Shown here: positions 32,661-43,892 of the stretch, piece by piece
Position numbering within the stretch: position 1 is the first letter of the stretch
Layout of the letters: every line of letters begins with the position of its first letter
From: Roridomyces roridus
Lineage: Eukaryota > Basidiomycota > Agaricomycetes > Agaricales > Mycenaceae
Length of the DNA: 64,000 nt
Reading direction: 5' to 3'
Assembly: GCA_029378245.1 (NCBI GenBank)
Contig: JARKIF010000017.1
Location: forward strand, 372,001-436,000
Program-made: the position numbers and the translations under genes
The notes under the pieces: generated by a model
What the model was told of the DNA's origin: nothing
Databases searched by the model: none
Seen by the model: the letters and a program-made list of their open reading frames with translations, nothing else

Positions 32661-34179
32661 ATGTCTGCGCCACTTGCCTTCTCTGACTTGCCTCTGGACG
32701 TCATCCTCGAACTAACGAGGGAGTGTGATCTTGAAGACTCTCTGAAACTTGCCTTGGTACGGATTCCTCACCAGAGGATGATGAGTCCCGACTGACAAAC
32801 CGGCAGACTGGCACCAAATGTGCAGCCATCCTGCGTTCGCGCTACTTTTGGATTACAGCGCTCGAACGAGTAGAAAAATTCCATCGGCGACCTCTAACCT
32901 GCGCCTCCGGAACGGATATCACGACCCTTCCTCTGGAAACTCTCCGAAAAACCGCGATTCACGCATATAAGCTCAGAAAGAGCTGGACCTCTGCCCTCCC
33001 ACCCGCCGTCTCAGTTCGGGCCTTCACGCTGCCCAATGATTATGAACTTTTATCCATTTTCCCGGTCTATGGACTGGACATGATCCTCACCGTCTCGGAT
33101 GTCTGTCTGGCATGTTGGAGCACGACCTCCGGTGCCTGTCTCTCCACATACAATCGCGACCCCGAGGATCCGGTATGGGTACCCTCTGCCTCCCCCGTAT
33201 TATCTCCCGGTCGCTGTTCCGTTGGCTTCGCGTACCAGTGAGAACAATTCCTTTCAAACACCCACTTGCAGTAATAGTGATACATCCTAGGAACGAGCAT
33301 CAGATTAAGCTGGAGATCGTCACCGTGGATTATCGAACGTTTCCGGACCTCAGTGTTTCCTCGACATACTCAGGATCTTGGAAATGCAAGCCGTGGAAGA
33401 TCGTCTCCGTGCTTATGGGCCATGACACGATGGGTGTAGTAATGTGGGAACCAAATGAGATCCCACTCCTTTGTCACGGCCGCCTTCGGGACAAACGCGC
33501 CGGGTTACTGGAACTAGGCCTCGAGAGCCAAGACTATGACTCGGAAACGGTCATCGAAGGTCTTGCTCTCGACGACTATGTCGTGGTCACTGTCCAATCC
33601 GCTGACGAGCTCTTGAACGTCGTACATGCCAAGCGCGAGTCGAGTGGGTTCTCTATGTGGACAGAGTCCGTGGATGTTCCGCCTCTCGACTCGGGTCACG
33701 ACTCGGATACATTCTACGTTGGACGATCCAATGTCAGACACCCCGCGTATGGCGTATTCAACGTCTCAATGCGCCGTGCATTATGGAGCGAGGACCTTTC
33801 CAACTACGAAGTCAACCGTGTCCTGTTCTGGCCCGCCGAACACAATCCGCATAGCTCATCGTGGAAACTCTCGGTAGGTCCAGTGTGCTCGTACGAGCAT
33901 CCACACCACATCCAGTAGATTGCGGTGGGGCTATCCGCGACGTGCGTCGTCATAAGGGACAACTCCAATGCCTTTTGGCTCCTTCAATATGTCCCCGAAC
34001 CTACACCCCATGTGGATGCTCGGCCCCTTCCAACACCCCCTGTGGCAGAAACAAGTGCAGGGTTCAACGATACATGCGCGTTGGACGATTCGTTGGGTGT
34101 CTTGTACTTGTGGGAGGAATTGGATACTACAACTTCGCGGCAGACTGTTGTTTCGTACGTGTATGTAGATAGTGGATAA
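32661..34179 (+). CDS. F-box-like protein, three introns
   Basis: ATG at 32661 begins MSAPLAFSDLPLDVILELTRE, a standard F-box start. An intron (GTACGG...GGCAG) interrupts the F-box before TGTKCAAILRSRYFWITALERV. The second intron (GTGAGA...CCTAG) joins GFAYQ to NEHQIKLEIVTVDYRTF; the third joins SSWKLS to IAVGLSATCVVIRD. The protein ends VSYVYVDSG at 34179, about 430 residues. Its layout (F-box plus all-beta C-terminal part) resembles the 28277/30915 pair, transcribed toward it, but sequence similarity is low. No lesion is seen. Confidence 0.7.
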
Positions 34180-34296
34180 TGAATAGAATGTCCGACGGAA
34201 AGTTGAGGAATTTGAACAGCAAAATGCATAGCTCTGAGCGAAGATGTGCAGCATTATATACATCGGGTTTTTATTATGTCCAGTTGCAAACTCCGC

Positions 34297-35298
34297 CTAT
34301 GCACAACTCATCCACGCCTCGCTAGACATAAGGCATTGCCGTCCTAGCATCCGGTCAGTAGTGAGCAACATGAAATTGGGAAAATACGCCTCACGATCAA
34401 TCTCCCCAGATCGCCGTTGCCGAACAAACTGCTCGGCCCGATACCAATAATCCCTGCCGCAGTGCACACCCGTGTGCCAGTCATCAACCCAGTTCCAAAT
34501 TTCCGGGAGGTCCTTGAAACGAAGGACGACGAAGCGCGGATCCTCCACCAAGCTTTCTTGACTGAGGAGTGACGCGTTGTCGTCTTTACAAGCGTCGTAG
34601 TAGAAGAGGACCTGGATCTGCGCGCAGCCTCGCAAGAGACGAAGAAAGATAGGCGTATATCCGTCGTCGGAGAATGATATGTGCGTAAGACGTTGCATTT
34701 GTAGGACCGAAGTGTAGAAGATGTCTAGTCCATCGCCTTTCTCGAACGTATCCGGGGGACATCCCATCACATCCAGGTGCGTGAGTTGGGCAAAGACGGA
34801 ATCGGGAAGGTGATGGGGAAAGTCAAACACGTAGAGCTGTTTCAGCGTGGACAGTGCGTGGGCTCCGGAGATGGCGCTATCAATGGAAAATATGCGCAGA
34901 TTTTGGAGACCTGCAGTGCAAGCCGACAGGATCTCCTCGTAGCCGGCTGTAGAAGGATTGAGGGACAAATTTCGCACAGCGCCAGCGAGGAAACCGGGCG
35001 GCTTTGCGCGGATGGTAGACAGCAATGACTCCAGGGTAAAGCTGGGATAACCTTCCCTGCAGGCAGATGGCTCTCCCAACACGATCGTTCGATATAGCAA
35101 GGGCTCGATCCTGTGATGAAGAGAAGGAGGAGTGAGAAGATGCTGCGCGACTCCGAGACTGCCAATGTGCCCGTACCATTGCTTGACACGCCATGCGACC
35201 AACATGAGTTTGGGGGCCAGCACCGGTCGTCCAAGAGCACAGATCTCGAAGATATGTCGCTCCAGTTCCGGTGGAAAGACCGGTTGTTCGTCTGCCAT
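34297..35298 (-). CDS. F-box-like/LRR family A member (intact)
   Basis: ATG at 35296-35298 (MADEQPVFPPELERHIFEICALGRP) gives the usual family A start; a longer in-frame extension exists but lacks family support. A 66-bp intron after the conserved RVKQW (GTACGG...ATCACAG) lies at the family position. The rest has the family order: EPLLYRTIVLGEP, PPGFLAGAVRNLSLN, EILSACTAGLQNLRIF, STLKQLYVFDFPHHLPDSVFAQLTHLDVMG, LLRGCAQIQVLF, DPRFVVLRFKDL and GRDYWYRAEQFVRQRRSGEIDRE. The C-terminal exon may continue past an unseen intron, as in the 55012 gene. Probably the best-preserved family A member here besides 55012. Confidence 0.75.
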   Translation of the reverse strand: MADEQPVFPPELERHIFEICALGRPVLAPKLMLVAWRVKQWYGHIGSLGVAQHLLTPPSLHHRIEPLLYRTIVLGEPSACREGYPSFTLESLLSTIRAKPPGFLAGAVRNLSLNPSTAGYEEILSACTAGLQNLRIFSIDSAISGAHALSTLKQLYVFDFPHHLPDSVFAQLTHLDVMGCPPDTFEKGDGLDIFYTSVLQMQRLTHISFSDDGYTPIFLRLLRGCAQIQVLFYYDACKDDNASLLSQESLVEDPRFVVLRFKDLPEIWNWVDDWHTGVHCGRDYWYRAEQFVRQRRSGEIDREAYFPNFMLLTTDRMLGRQCLMSSEAWMSCA

Positions 35299-35426
35299 CG
35301 CGAGCGACCGTAGCCTTTGGAATAGACGATGGGAGTGCGGAAGAGAATGCAACGGTATTACCAAACCGACACGCCTGATCCGCATGGCGGATTGCGATTC
35401 AATTAACCCCGGTCGGAAAAAATCAA

Positions 35427-35434
35427 CTCTTCAT
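35427..35434 (+). repeat. target-site duplication (left) of the hAT-type MITE
   Basis: CTCTTCAT, repeated at 36105-36112. Confidence 0.85.
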
Positions 35435-36104
35435 TAGGGCTGGGCACCGTACCGTAACGGACACGGCCGTAGAAATTACGGCCGTTTTTGCACACGGCCG
35501 TAACATCACGGGCCGTAAATTGGCAGCAGATATTGCTGACGGTACGGTACGGTGCCGTATCCGGCCGTATTTCCGTAACCCGGCCGTAAACTGATGGTCA
35601 ATGCTTTCTTGATGCTTTCTCTGATTTACTGCGTAAAAATTGTTATTGAACGGTACGTTCATCAATTCCTACAGTCCAACTCACTCCTTCCATTCATAGC
35701 TACCCTTCCTAGCACAAAACATGGGCTGGGAACATCTGCCACCATCAATATTGAAGTTGATGGTCCCTTGATGCGTTGATGGCGGCTGCCGTAACATCAA
35801 CGATGCCCGCCGCAGCTCCCGCAAGCCCGCCCACCCAAAGGGGAAGCCATCTCTGCACTTGCAAACCCTGCTGACATGACTTGGTGAGAATTCCGACACA
35901 AATCTATCGCGCTGATAGTGTTCAGGATAGATTGCCGAGGATTCCCGTATTACGGCCGTACCGGCCGTATTCATACGGGAAATACGGCACACGGCCGTGT
36001 TGAGCACGGGCCGTGCAAACCACACTACCAGGGGCCACGCCACGGCACCGTCTCCGTATTACGGAGCCGTATTCCGTAGGGTACGGTTACGGTGCCCAGC
36101 CCTA
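35435..36104. mobile_element. 670-bp hAT-type MITE, copy 1
   Basis: TIRs begin TAGGGCTGGGCACCGTA; the right end read inward is TAGGGCTGGGCACCGTAACC. Flanks are an 8-bp duplication CTCTTCAT. TIR sequence and 8-bp TSD indicate the hAT superfamily. Both subterminal regions are packed with the palindrome ACGGCCGT and its fragments (CGGCCGTA, ACGGGCCGT). There is no transposase frame. It has the same length as the copy at 59413-60082 and I saw no difference between them. Confidence 0.9.
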
Positions 36105-36112
36105 CTCTTCAT

Positions 36113-37837
36113 CGGACACCATACAATATGATCAATGTAACGAGGACTTTCGAAAGGTAGTCTCGGCAGTTGGGTGGTCGAACCAACGGGGGAACTGGCG
36201 TAAGAGTAGGATTGGCCCAGAAAACCAACTGCGTGGTAGGCCAGGGATTGATACTGCGAAGGTGGGTGAGGTAATGAAACGAACCAAGGAGCGGAATGGA
36301 CACCCGTGAAACAGGTACAGTCCGTGGGCGGCAAGGGAATGTGGCGTGCGCGGGAGGCCGGAAATAGTCAATAGAAAAGTAAGCGAGCATGTAATAAGGA
36401 TCAAAGGCGGCGAGCGCAGCCGTTACAATCAAGTGCGGTGTGCATCTGCGCTTCATTGCGGGAAGCGAATCCTCAGCAGACTGACAGACTACGGTAGGCG
36501 GGAAGACCGAGGTTCAATTTCAATTTCGGGTCACAGATCTTCCGAGGTTCGAGTCTGGCTCGTGCGTTTCTTTTATCTGCGCTTGGTAGTAGCCTGAATA
36601 GGTGGGCCCCGGGCAGTCAAGGGAGTATGCTCATTTTGGTGGAGTGGTGGTAATTACCTCCGGAACCTCGATGTCGATCGGAGTACGAACTGAGATTGCA
36701 GGCAATCTATCCGAATCCTAGTTGTTACCCTTTGGCAAATTCACGCAGAATGTCCTCAATCATCGAGAAAGTCAAGTGAAATCATATTGGGCATATAACT
36801 GTAGCTATACAAGACTAACTTTGCACAATGGCAGTGCTCATATGCCCAGTCGCAGAGGTGTGCAGATAGAAAGAATAGTGTCTGGCGCACTGTGGGTCGG
36901 AGCGACGGATTCTTGTAAACACCTTGAAGCTAACAATGTGTGTTAGACCAATTAAGAGTGGCCACACATAAATGAGGGTTCCAGAAAACTATGAAGAAAA
37001 TCGGCACAAGAGTCTAAGAGTGACGCCGGATATGCTCAAGTACCCAACAAGTACCAGATTATCTGGGAATGGATTCAATTCAAGCTACGGGCGAGCAAAA
37101 ACGATGAGAGCGGGGGGATTATCTAGTCCAGCAAAATGACGGCCGAAATCGTGCACTAGGGATTCAACCTCTATCAATCAATTTGAACAGAAATTGCTGG
37201 CACACACCTTTGTACGACACTAAATTCCCGACCTTAGCGACGTACCCTTCCGGCCAAAATCCAACATTATATCCGTATTGGCTGAAAAGTAGTGGGACGT
37301 CCCCGGCGGGCCTAGGAGCTGGGGCATAAGTATACTGTGTGGAACATAACCCAACTGGGAAATTGATGTCATTGATCGGGCTACTAGTATCGTCAGTTGT
37401 CTGTCTGCGAGAGACTAGCTTTTAAACATGTTTTTGTCCTAGATATATGGATACTATGGCCCACCCAGAGTTGAACCTCGGCACCAACTTGTGACATGCC
37501 AGACCTGATATCAAAATCGAACCTCGGTCTTCCCGCCTACCGTAGACAGACCTGGTTCGACTCCAGGATGGAACCATACATTGTCTCCATCTCTATCATT
37601 TTTCCGACCTCGGTCTCTTCGGTTTGAGTTTTGAGATGACATTGTTTCCGTCGGGCGGAGAGCAGGCACACGAATCAATGGCAAGAAATATTGTGGGCAA
37701 TTTCAAAGACAAGCACGGACATGAGGGCACGCAATAATCGAGGCCGTTGAGTATACGGGGCCAAGATGGCAGAATATATCACGAAGGCGGGGAAACTTGA
37801 AAGGATCCGGAGGAAAGGAGGTCACGACAGGCCGAGA
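36113..37837. other. intergenic region with inverted and tRNA-like repeats
   Basis: No protein gene supported. It holds a 27-bp perfect inverted repeat (36489-36515 against 37519-37545) and a B-box/T-run module (GGTTCGACTCC at 37554-37564, T5 near 37599). B-box-like fragments lie next to both arms. Confidence 0.45.
36489..37545. repeat. long-spaced inverted repeat, 27-bp perfect arms
   Basis: The left arm, from CTACGGTAGGCGGGAAGACC to GAGGTTC (36489-36515), is the exact reverse complement of 37519-37545. Similarity extends a few bases further (GACAGA on the outer side). The spacer is about 1 kb. Each arm ends in a B-box-like AGGTTCRATTT, so these may be two copies of a tRNA-derived repeat in opposite orientation. 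Confidence 0.6.
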
Positions 37838-40131
37838 TTAACTGATGGTTGCAATTGAGTAAGAAAACACCATTTGTAGTGGTTGGGAAAGGGCGAAATA
37901 CTTACAGAATACGGGGACCAAGCCCCATGCAGGTTCCTCATTATACCAATCCTCGGCCTGCATGACGTAGCGCCATACTAATTCAAGTTCGTCAATAGGA
38001 GCATGCAGAAGAATATAAGAACGTGCTCACGGTGATACACTCCCGAACAACGTTTCAAGATGAACACTTGTGCATAGAACCAAAAGTCTTGACCAAAATG
38101 TACTCCGTTCTGCCAATCAACAACCGAACTCCACAATCCGATACTGTCCTGGTGGCAGACGACAAAACGGGGGTCATTGACCAAGCTGGCGAGGTCCGGA
38201 CACAATCCGAGATATCCATCCGGAGGACGAGAAATATAGAGCAGAACGACGAGGGATGGGCAGTCATGTAATATTTGAAGGAAGAAGGGTTCAAGATGTT
38301 TGCCTGAGAGGCATAGGTGTGTCAGACGGGGCAATAGAGGGAGTGCCGAGCAGAAGGTGAGGACCTCTGATTCACCAGCGACGTTGGTGGCTGATGCGAG
38401 ATCAAGGTGCGTGAGCTGGGAGAGGACAGAGGGTGGAGAGAGGACAGGGATATGGTAGAGAGATAACCGTTTCAGCGTAGACGGCTCAAACGTCGACATA
38501 TCAATGGGGATCTGGGACAAAACGTAGAGGTTCTCGACGCGCCGGCACGCGGACAAGATGTCCTTACACTGGGCGCAAACAAGTCGACATGTCAATTTGA
38601 CATGTGCTCACAACATGTCGCTCCCAGTGCACTCGACATGTGGTTTCAGCCTCGTGTCCCTGTGTGACATCACATGTGGGAGGATTCACATTGGTACCCG
38701 TCAATCGGCATCTAAAGTTGTGATCCCCATCACCACCCAGCTGATCATCAAAACCCATATTCTTGTGAATGTTTTTTGCCCGCTTTCCATCTGAAGCTCC
38801 ATTTTTTTCTGGCTTTCTTGAATGTGCATATGCCAGAACTCTCCCAACTCAGTGTCTATTAAGGAGGGAATTGATGGTGTGATTGCAGCTGCCATCAGTC
38901 TCCAACAGGTTTTGTGCCGTACATCGAAATCAGAGCCGAAATTGTGCCTTTCAAATCTTGAATAAATGTGGTTCAAACTGGTCATATGAGAATGCCAGTC
39001 TGAGCACCTCATAGCAATTGGAATACATTGTACAAAGTCAGCCTTCAAGATGGCACGCAAACCACAAGTAATCTGTTCATCAATCTCCATTATCAAAGTC
39101 CGGCAATCACATTCCATAGGGAAGCCACTTTTACGCAACAAATGTCATCTGATTTCACGGCTGCCAAAATCTCCGTTGAAATTTTACATTTAAAACAGAA
39201 TGAAACCTATGTGCCGATGATCTCCGAGTGATCCGCGGATGATCCGGAGATGATCTGCACCAGAGGTGGCCCGCTGCGGAAGATCATCCCCGGATTATCG
39301 TCAGATGACTCGGAGATCATCGGCCAATCAATTTCACTGGGTTCGAAATCTCAGGTTTCAACGGAGATTTTGGCGGCCTCGAAACCCGATTACATACCTT
39401 TCGTAAAATTGGCGCCCATATCGGATGTGATTTCCGGACTGTAAGGTTGCGGATTGATAGACAGATTATTTGTCGTTTCCGCATTGATTTGGAGACCGTT
39501 TTTGTACAATGTATTCCAATAGCTTTCCACTGCTCAGAATGGCATCCCCATACTACGGGTTGAAACTCATTTATTTGGAATGTGAAAGGCCGAACTTCGG
39601 CTCTGATCTGGAGCTGAGCTAAACCAAATGTATCAAATTGAGTTTCGGCCCGGCCGTATCTGTTCATCAAACTTTCGGAAGGGCGGCTAACTAAAACGGG
39701 CTTTTTATTCCTGAACTGCCGCTGTGAGTGGGGGCGACATGTTGTGAGCACATGTCGATGTGACATGTCGATAGCTTTGCGCCCAGTGTTATAGCCGAGA
39801 AAATGAGTGATGAGTAGATTCCGCACCGAGTCGCAGAAGAACTCTGGATCGGCTCGAATCGAGGAAAGGAAGGAGTCCATGTTGTATCTGAGGTCGGGGT
39901 AACCGTCGATTGGTTCGTAGGGGACTACAAGCGTCCGATACAGCAGGGGTTTGAGCCTAGGGAAACAAGTCGTTGATCGGAATCAGTCCGTGACACAATG
40001 ACGCACCAGTCTTTAACCCGTGAGGCCAGCAGCATGAGTTTGGGATCAAGACTGGCCGCGAGAGGGCACAGAGTTCAAAGATCGGCCGCTCCAACTCAGG
40101 TGGAAGGACGGGAGACGTAGTTCTGGGATAA
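37838..40131 (-). pseudogene. F-box-like/LRR family A member, split by a CACTA-type element
   Basis: The first exon reads LPPELERPIFELCALSRPVLIP and then shifts frame: one A is missing before the LMLLASRVKDW segment (near 40040), and no ATG is present upstream. A 50-bp intron at the family position (GTGCGT...CCTAG) leads to LKPLLYRTLVVPYEPIDGYPD and DSVRNLLITHFLGY, where a 1,222-bp transposon interrupts the exon. Removing it with one TTA gives FLGYKDILSACRRVENLY in frame, matching paralogues. The rest is well kept (LPRLTHLCLSG, DPRFVVCHQD, GQDFWFYAQVFILKR). A last exon after another intron reads WRYVMQAEDWYNEE, matching the 55012 gene. At least two independent lesions are present. Confidence 0.8.
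38567..39788. mobile_element. 1.2-kb non-autonomous CACTA-type (CMC) transposon
   Basis: TIRs start CACTGGGCGCAAA at both ends and the inverted similarity runs for about 55 bp. The flanking direct TTA (38564-38566, 39789-39791) is a 3-bp TSD. CACTG termini plus a 3-bp TSD are the marks of the CACTA superfamily. Subterminal motifs TCGACATGT/ACATGTCGA are repeated several times at each end. No transposase frame is visible. It sits in an exon of an F-box-like gene. Confidence 0.85.
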
Positions 40132-40257
40132 TTTCAGAGTGGGATTTTGAATAAAAAAGCAGGGATACGGACGACATGGACGTTGAAGATCAGAAGCGTC
40201 GGTGTCACGTGTCCCATCACGTGTCCTCTCTCCTTTCTTTGTTGACCAGCGACCACG

Positions 40258-42952
40258 ATGGCGCGCAGCGTCGAGTACGTCTTTGAAAACAGAGAAGGCT
40301 CACCCTTATTCCACATACCCTTTCCGCTGCGCTCCTTTGACGACATCCCCGGCGACGTAAAAGTCATCTTCAGAAATCTCGGCGGCAACCCCATCTTCCA
40401 CGTTGGCGGCGCAGAGGTTGGGCTCCCGCCTGAAAAGGTGCAGACTTACTACTCGACGGTGGAGGCCGTTTTGGCAGTGCGTAACCGCGTCGTCGAGCCG
40501 GACGATCGAGTCGTTGTGAAGGACGAGTACCAGTCGCCTCGTATACCATCTGCTGCGAAAGGGAAACAAAAGCAAAAGAAGGCTTCACAGGGGCCAGGTG
40601 CGTGTGGTGCTCTCGCATAGACGCGTCGTGCTCACCATCTGCGATGTAGCGCCCACAAGCCAAGATATCAGCGATGCCCACAAGGAGCCCACACCACCAC
40701 GACCACCACGACAAATCTCGGAGGAGGAGATCTTCGCGCGCACAATCATCTCTGCAGATGTTCTACAAGAAAGCTGGGTGTATGGCTCCCGAGAATTCGC
40801 CCTCCTTTGCGACCCTACGCAACCCGACGACCGACCACTTGCCCCCGACGAGCATGCAGCATGGGACGCGGTGTGGCAGAAGGTCTTGAAACTAAACCGT
40901 GCGTTCTCCGGTCCTCTTCAAGGTGCGTCGTCGTTCTAACTCGGGGATTTTCATTCATTCAGGTGCGGAGATAGACAACGATGCTTTGGTCAAGCGTAAA
41001 GACGAGATGATGGAGGAGGCGGTGCGACGTCTGGTCGAGCAGCGTGCTCAAGCTCAAGGTCGGACTACCGACTACCGACTCCTCGCATACTAATGCGGGC
41101 ACTGTAGGCCTCCCCGTGCTCGCACCCGAAACCGCCGACGAAATCGTCCCATCTTCTAATCCCAATTCTGTCGATCCGAATGCCAGCGCGTCTCAGGAGC
41201 AGCAGCCTCCAGTCCAGAACGATGTCGAGCAGATCGTCGCTAGCACGCGGGACGTGCTGGGGCCTCTACACCACCATATGCTTGGTGGGGCGTCACAAGG
41301 TACGTCCTCCTTGTCCTCCTCCTCGTCCCAGCTCATGACATGTGTGTAGATAGTCCCGCTACGCCTGCGTTCGGGCAAACTACGACCGGGGACAACACCC
41401 GCACTCCTTCGGTCTCTGCAAACGGGACGGCGGAGCAGCAGCCCCGGCGACTCGCCGACCAGGTCGCCGAGTATGCCTCGTGGGTGAAGGGTGTCGGTGC
41501 GACGCCTGCGGGGATGCAACGCCCACCGGGAGCGATGGGCAAACAGAAGGAGAATTCATTTGACGGGACGGAGGTGGGCGTAGGCAAAGGCAAGAGCAAG
41601 AAGCGTGATGTGAGCATGGTGAGGGAGGAGGGGGAGGAGGATGCTACGGGGACCTCGAAGCGCCGGAGAGTCAATGCGGACGAGACGCCGAGCTCTCCCA
41701 ATGTAACGAAGAGGGCGGCGAGGACGGCGAGGAGAGCTTCGCGCGTGGGGATCGTTGTACCTGCAGGTATGTGAGAGTCGTTGCCACCGACTTTAGCGTC
41801 CTGATGCCCTCCGTGTAGTGTCTTCCCACCTTGGGGATGACAGCCCGTCGACTACTCACCGGCGGACGGCGAAGCAGGCGCGTCGAGATGCAGGACAGCT
41901 ACCGTCCTCCGACGAGGAGAAGCACCTCGTGGGACTCGCTGAGTATGCGACCATGTCTCAGCAGCTGGTACTTCGGAAGGCAAGGGCTGGTGCACGTCAA
42001 GATGTGAGGGCACTTCCGTCGTTTGTACCCCCGGCCAAAGAGGATTTGGACTTGGATGTGTCAGAAAGGGTGACGGTGTCATACAGAGAGCCCAGCGTGC
42101 GGAGGACGGCAAGTGCTGGTGCGTTTTCCGAGTCAAGTCTCCCTGACGCGGTCTTACCATTAAACAGAGACCCGGACTCAGGCTAACGCGAAGGCACTCA
42201 TGGACGTCGTGGCGGATGGTGCGCCTATACCTCAGCCGGTGGTGCCCAGGACGGCAAGTACTGGTGCGTTTTCTGCGTCGAGTCTCCCTCGTCCGGTCTA
42301 ACGACGGCTTCGCAGAGACCCGCTCCCAGGGTGACGCGGCGGCAGTCTCGAGTAACTCTAACGCCGGTACGTGCTCATCTCTGTCTCGTGGAGCTAGCCA
42401 GCGAGCTAACGAAACATCAAAGACGCTTCCTCCTCTAAGCTCACCGCCCGCCCCGCTTTGATCTATAAGCACAAGGCACAAACGACATTCACACCTGAAT
42501 GGGAGCCATACCAGGCCTGGGTCTCGGTTTCCGTGTCCGTCGAGGGGGAGGAAGGCTCCACTTCTACCTCCTCTGCGCTCGCGCTCGAAAAGGCAGGATA
42601 TCCTCCACCGGTGATCGTGCTGAACGCGACTGAGCGCGCTTGGCTTGCGAAGCAGGGTGATCTTGAGCGCCAGCCGGATTGGTTCAGGCCGGTGAATTGG
42701 TTTGCGCTTGGGGCGAGGATGTATAGGGTTGCGACTGCGAATGCGGAGGAGGGGCCGAGTGATGGGAAGGGAAAGGTGGGAATTCGTGTGGATCATGAAT
42801 CTGGGATAAGGCCGTTGCATCATGGGGTGCTTTCGCGGGCGTGGGATCGCGGGGAGTGGAGATTTGAGGGGCATGAGGAGGTTGGGAGGGCTGATGTGCC
42901 GTGGGAGAAGTGGGTGAGGAGTGAGGAGGGGAGGCGGTGGAGGGAGGGTTAG
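40258..42952 (+). CDS. hypothetical Lys/Ser-rich, largely disordered protein
   Basis: I do not recognise a named family. ATG at 40258 begins MARSVEYVFENREGSPLFHI, followed by a compact N-terminal part with FRNLGGNPIFHVGGAEVGLP. Introns with good borders (first: GTGCGT...GATGTAG near 40598-40649) link exons through QISEEEIFARTIISADVLQE, WDAVWQKVLKLN, a charged helical segment (KRKDEMMEEAVRRLVEQRAQ) and a long disordered middle with basic clusters (KGKSKKRD, SKRRRVN) that look like nuclear signals. The C-terminal exon has WEPYQAWVSVSVSVEG, RAWLAKQGDLERQPDWFRPVNWFALG and ends GRRWREG at 42952. The exons around 42120-42430 are the weakest. Probably nuclear; role unknown. Confidence 0.65.
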
Positions 42953-43892
42953 AGTGTGTGTGCCTGAAAACCATGTACGTAGAAGATCTGTTTGTATTCA
43001 ACACTGCACATAACTACTCTGTAACTACTCTAAGCACTGTACCATTTGTCATCCGGAATGTGAAAGAGTAACCCTAGGAGGGTTTGAGCACCACAATGAC
43101 ATAGGAAACTTGTACTCATGATCCACTTCTTCCGTCAGACAGACAGTTTACGATTCCTACGTGTTAGGAATCGTTCTTTTTACCCGCCCCTTGCCATCAA
43201 ACCAATGTCCCACATGACCCCGCAGCCGGGTGATTGTCGGAATTTCCGGCATGTAACAGTGATAAAATCTTTTGGACCGGCTCGCGAGCCGGTTTCGGAT
43301 CTCTCGAGGCCACCCAGGAACTCATCATTGATTAAGGAGTGAGTCCGACGGCCGCCGTCCTGCGGCATGCTCGCCGAGTACCGTGAGCCCACCCGGCTCG
43401 CATCGGTATCATGGATGCGTCGCGTCGAAAATGATTCGTGTCCTCCGGCACCGCCGGTCCCCTTCGGATCAGACTGTGGCATGGAGTGTCATGATTAGTT
43501 GGTCGCTTACTCGAGGTTTAGACTAGATGATACTGCCCTTGGTGCTGGTATCCCTCCGGCTTGGCTCGGCATTCACTTGAATTTCATCTTCAAAGTACTC
43601 CCACCCTGCCCGCATCAAGCCGGCACGGCTCGAATGGTGCCCAGCGTGGGTCAGCTCAATGCGAGCTGGTCAGCTTCAAGTTCGTCGTCGTCGCGAGCCG
43701 TACACAGATTTGACCTCCCCCGTTCCGTCCGTGGGATGTGAAGCCTGGAGGCTGTTTGGATGCCGTTACTAGGGCTAGTAGCCTCAGGATAATTCAATTT
43801 ACAAAGTAGAATCGTACCTGCCATGCGGAGCAATGGCCTCAAAGCCAGGTCAGCTTAGATAATGTAACGCTTTTGATGTGATGTGTGATTGA
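42953..43892. other. intergenic, left flank of the recombinase cassette
   Basis: No gene supported. Small perfect hairpins are present (CGATTCCTA/TAGGAATCG near 43150; CCGGCTCGCGAGCCGG near 43277). No end of the neighbouring cassette could be recognised here. Confidence 0.4.

Noticed and set aside
35594..36043. Two open frames repeated at 59572-60021
   Set aside because: They are the interior of the 670-bp MITE; no transposase motif, identical only because the MITE copies are identical.
41852..42874. 340-codon minus-strand frame
   Set aside because: Lies opposite exons of the plus-strand disordered protein and reads as Pro/Arg-rich shadow sequence.
42684..43004. Pro/Ser/His-rich minus-strand frame opposite the 40258 gene
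   Set aside because: Composition mirrors the GA-rich coding strand of the real exon; antisense shadow.
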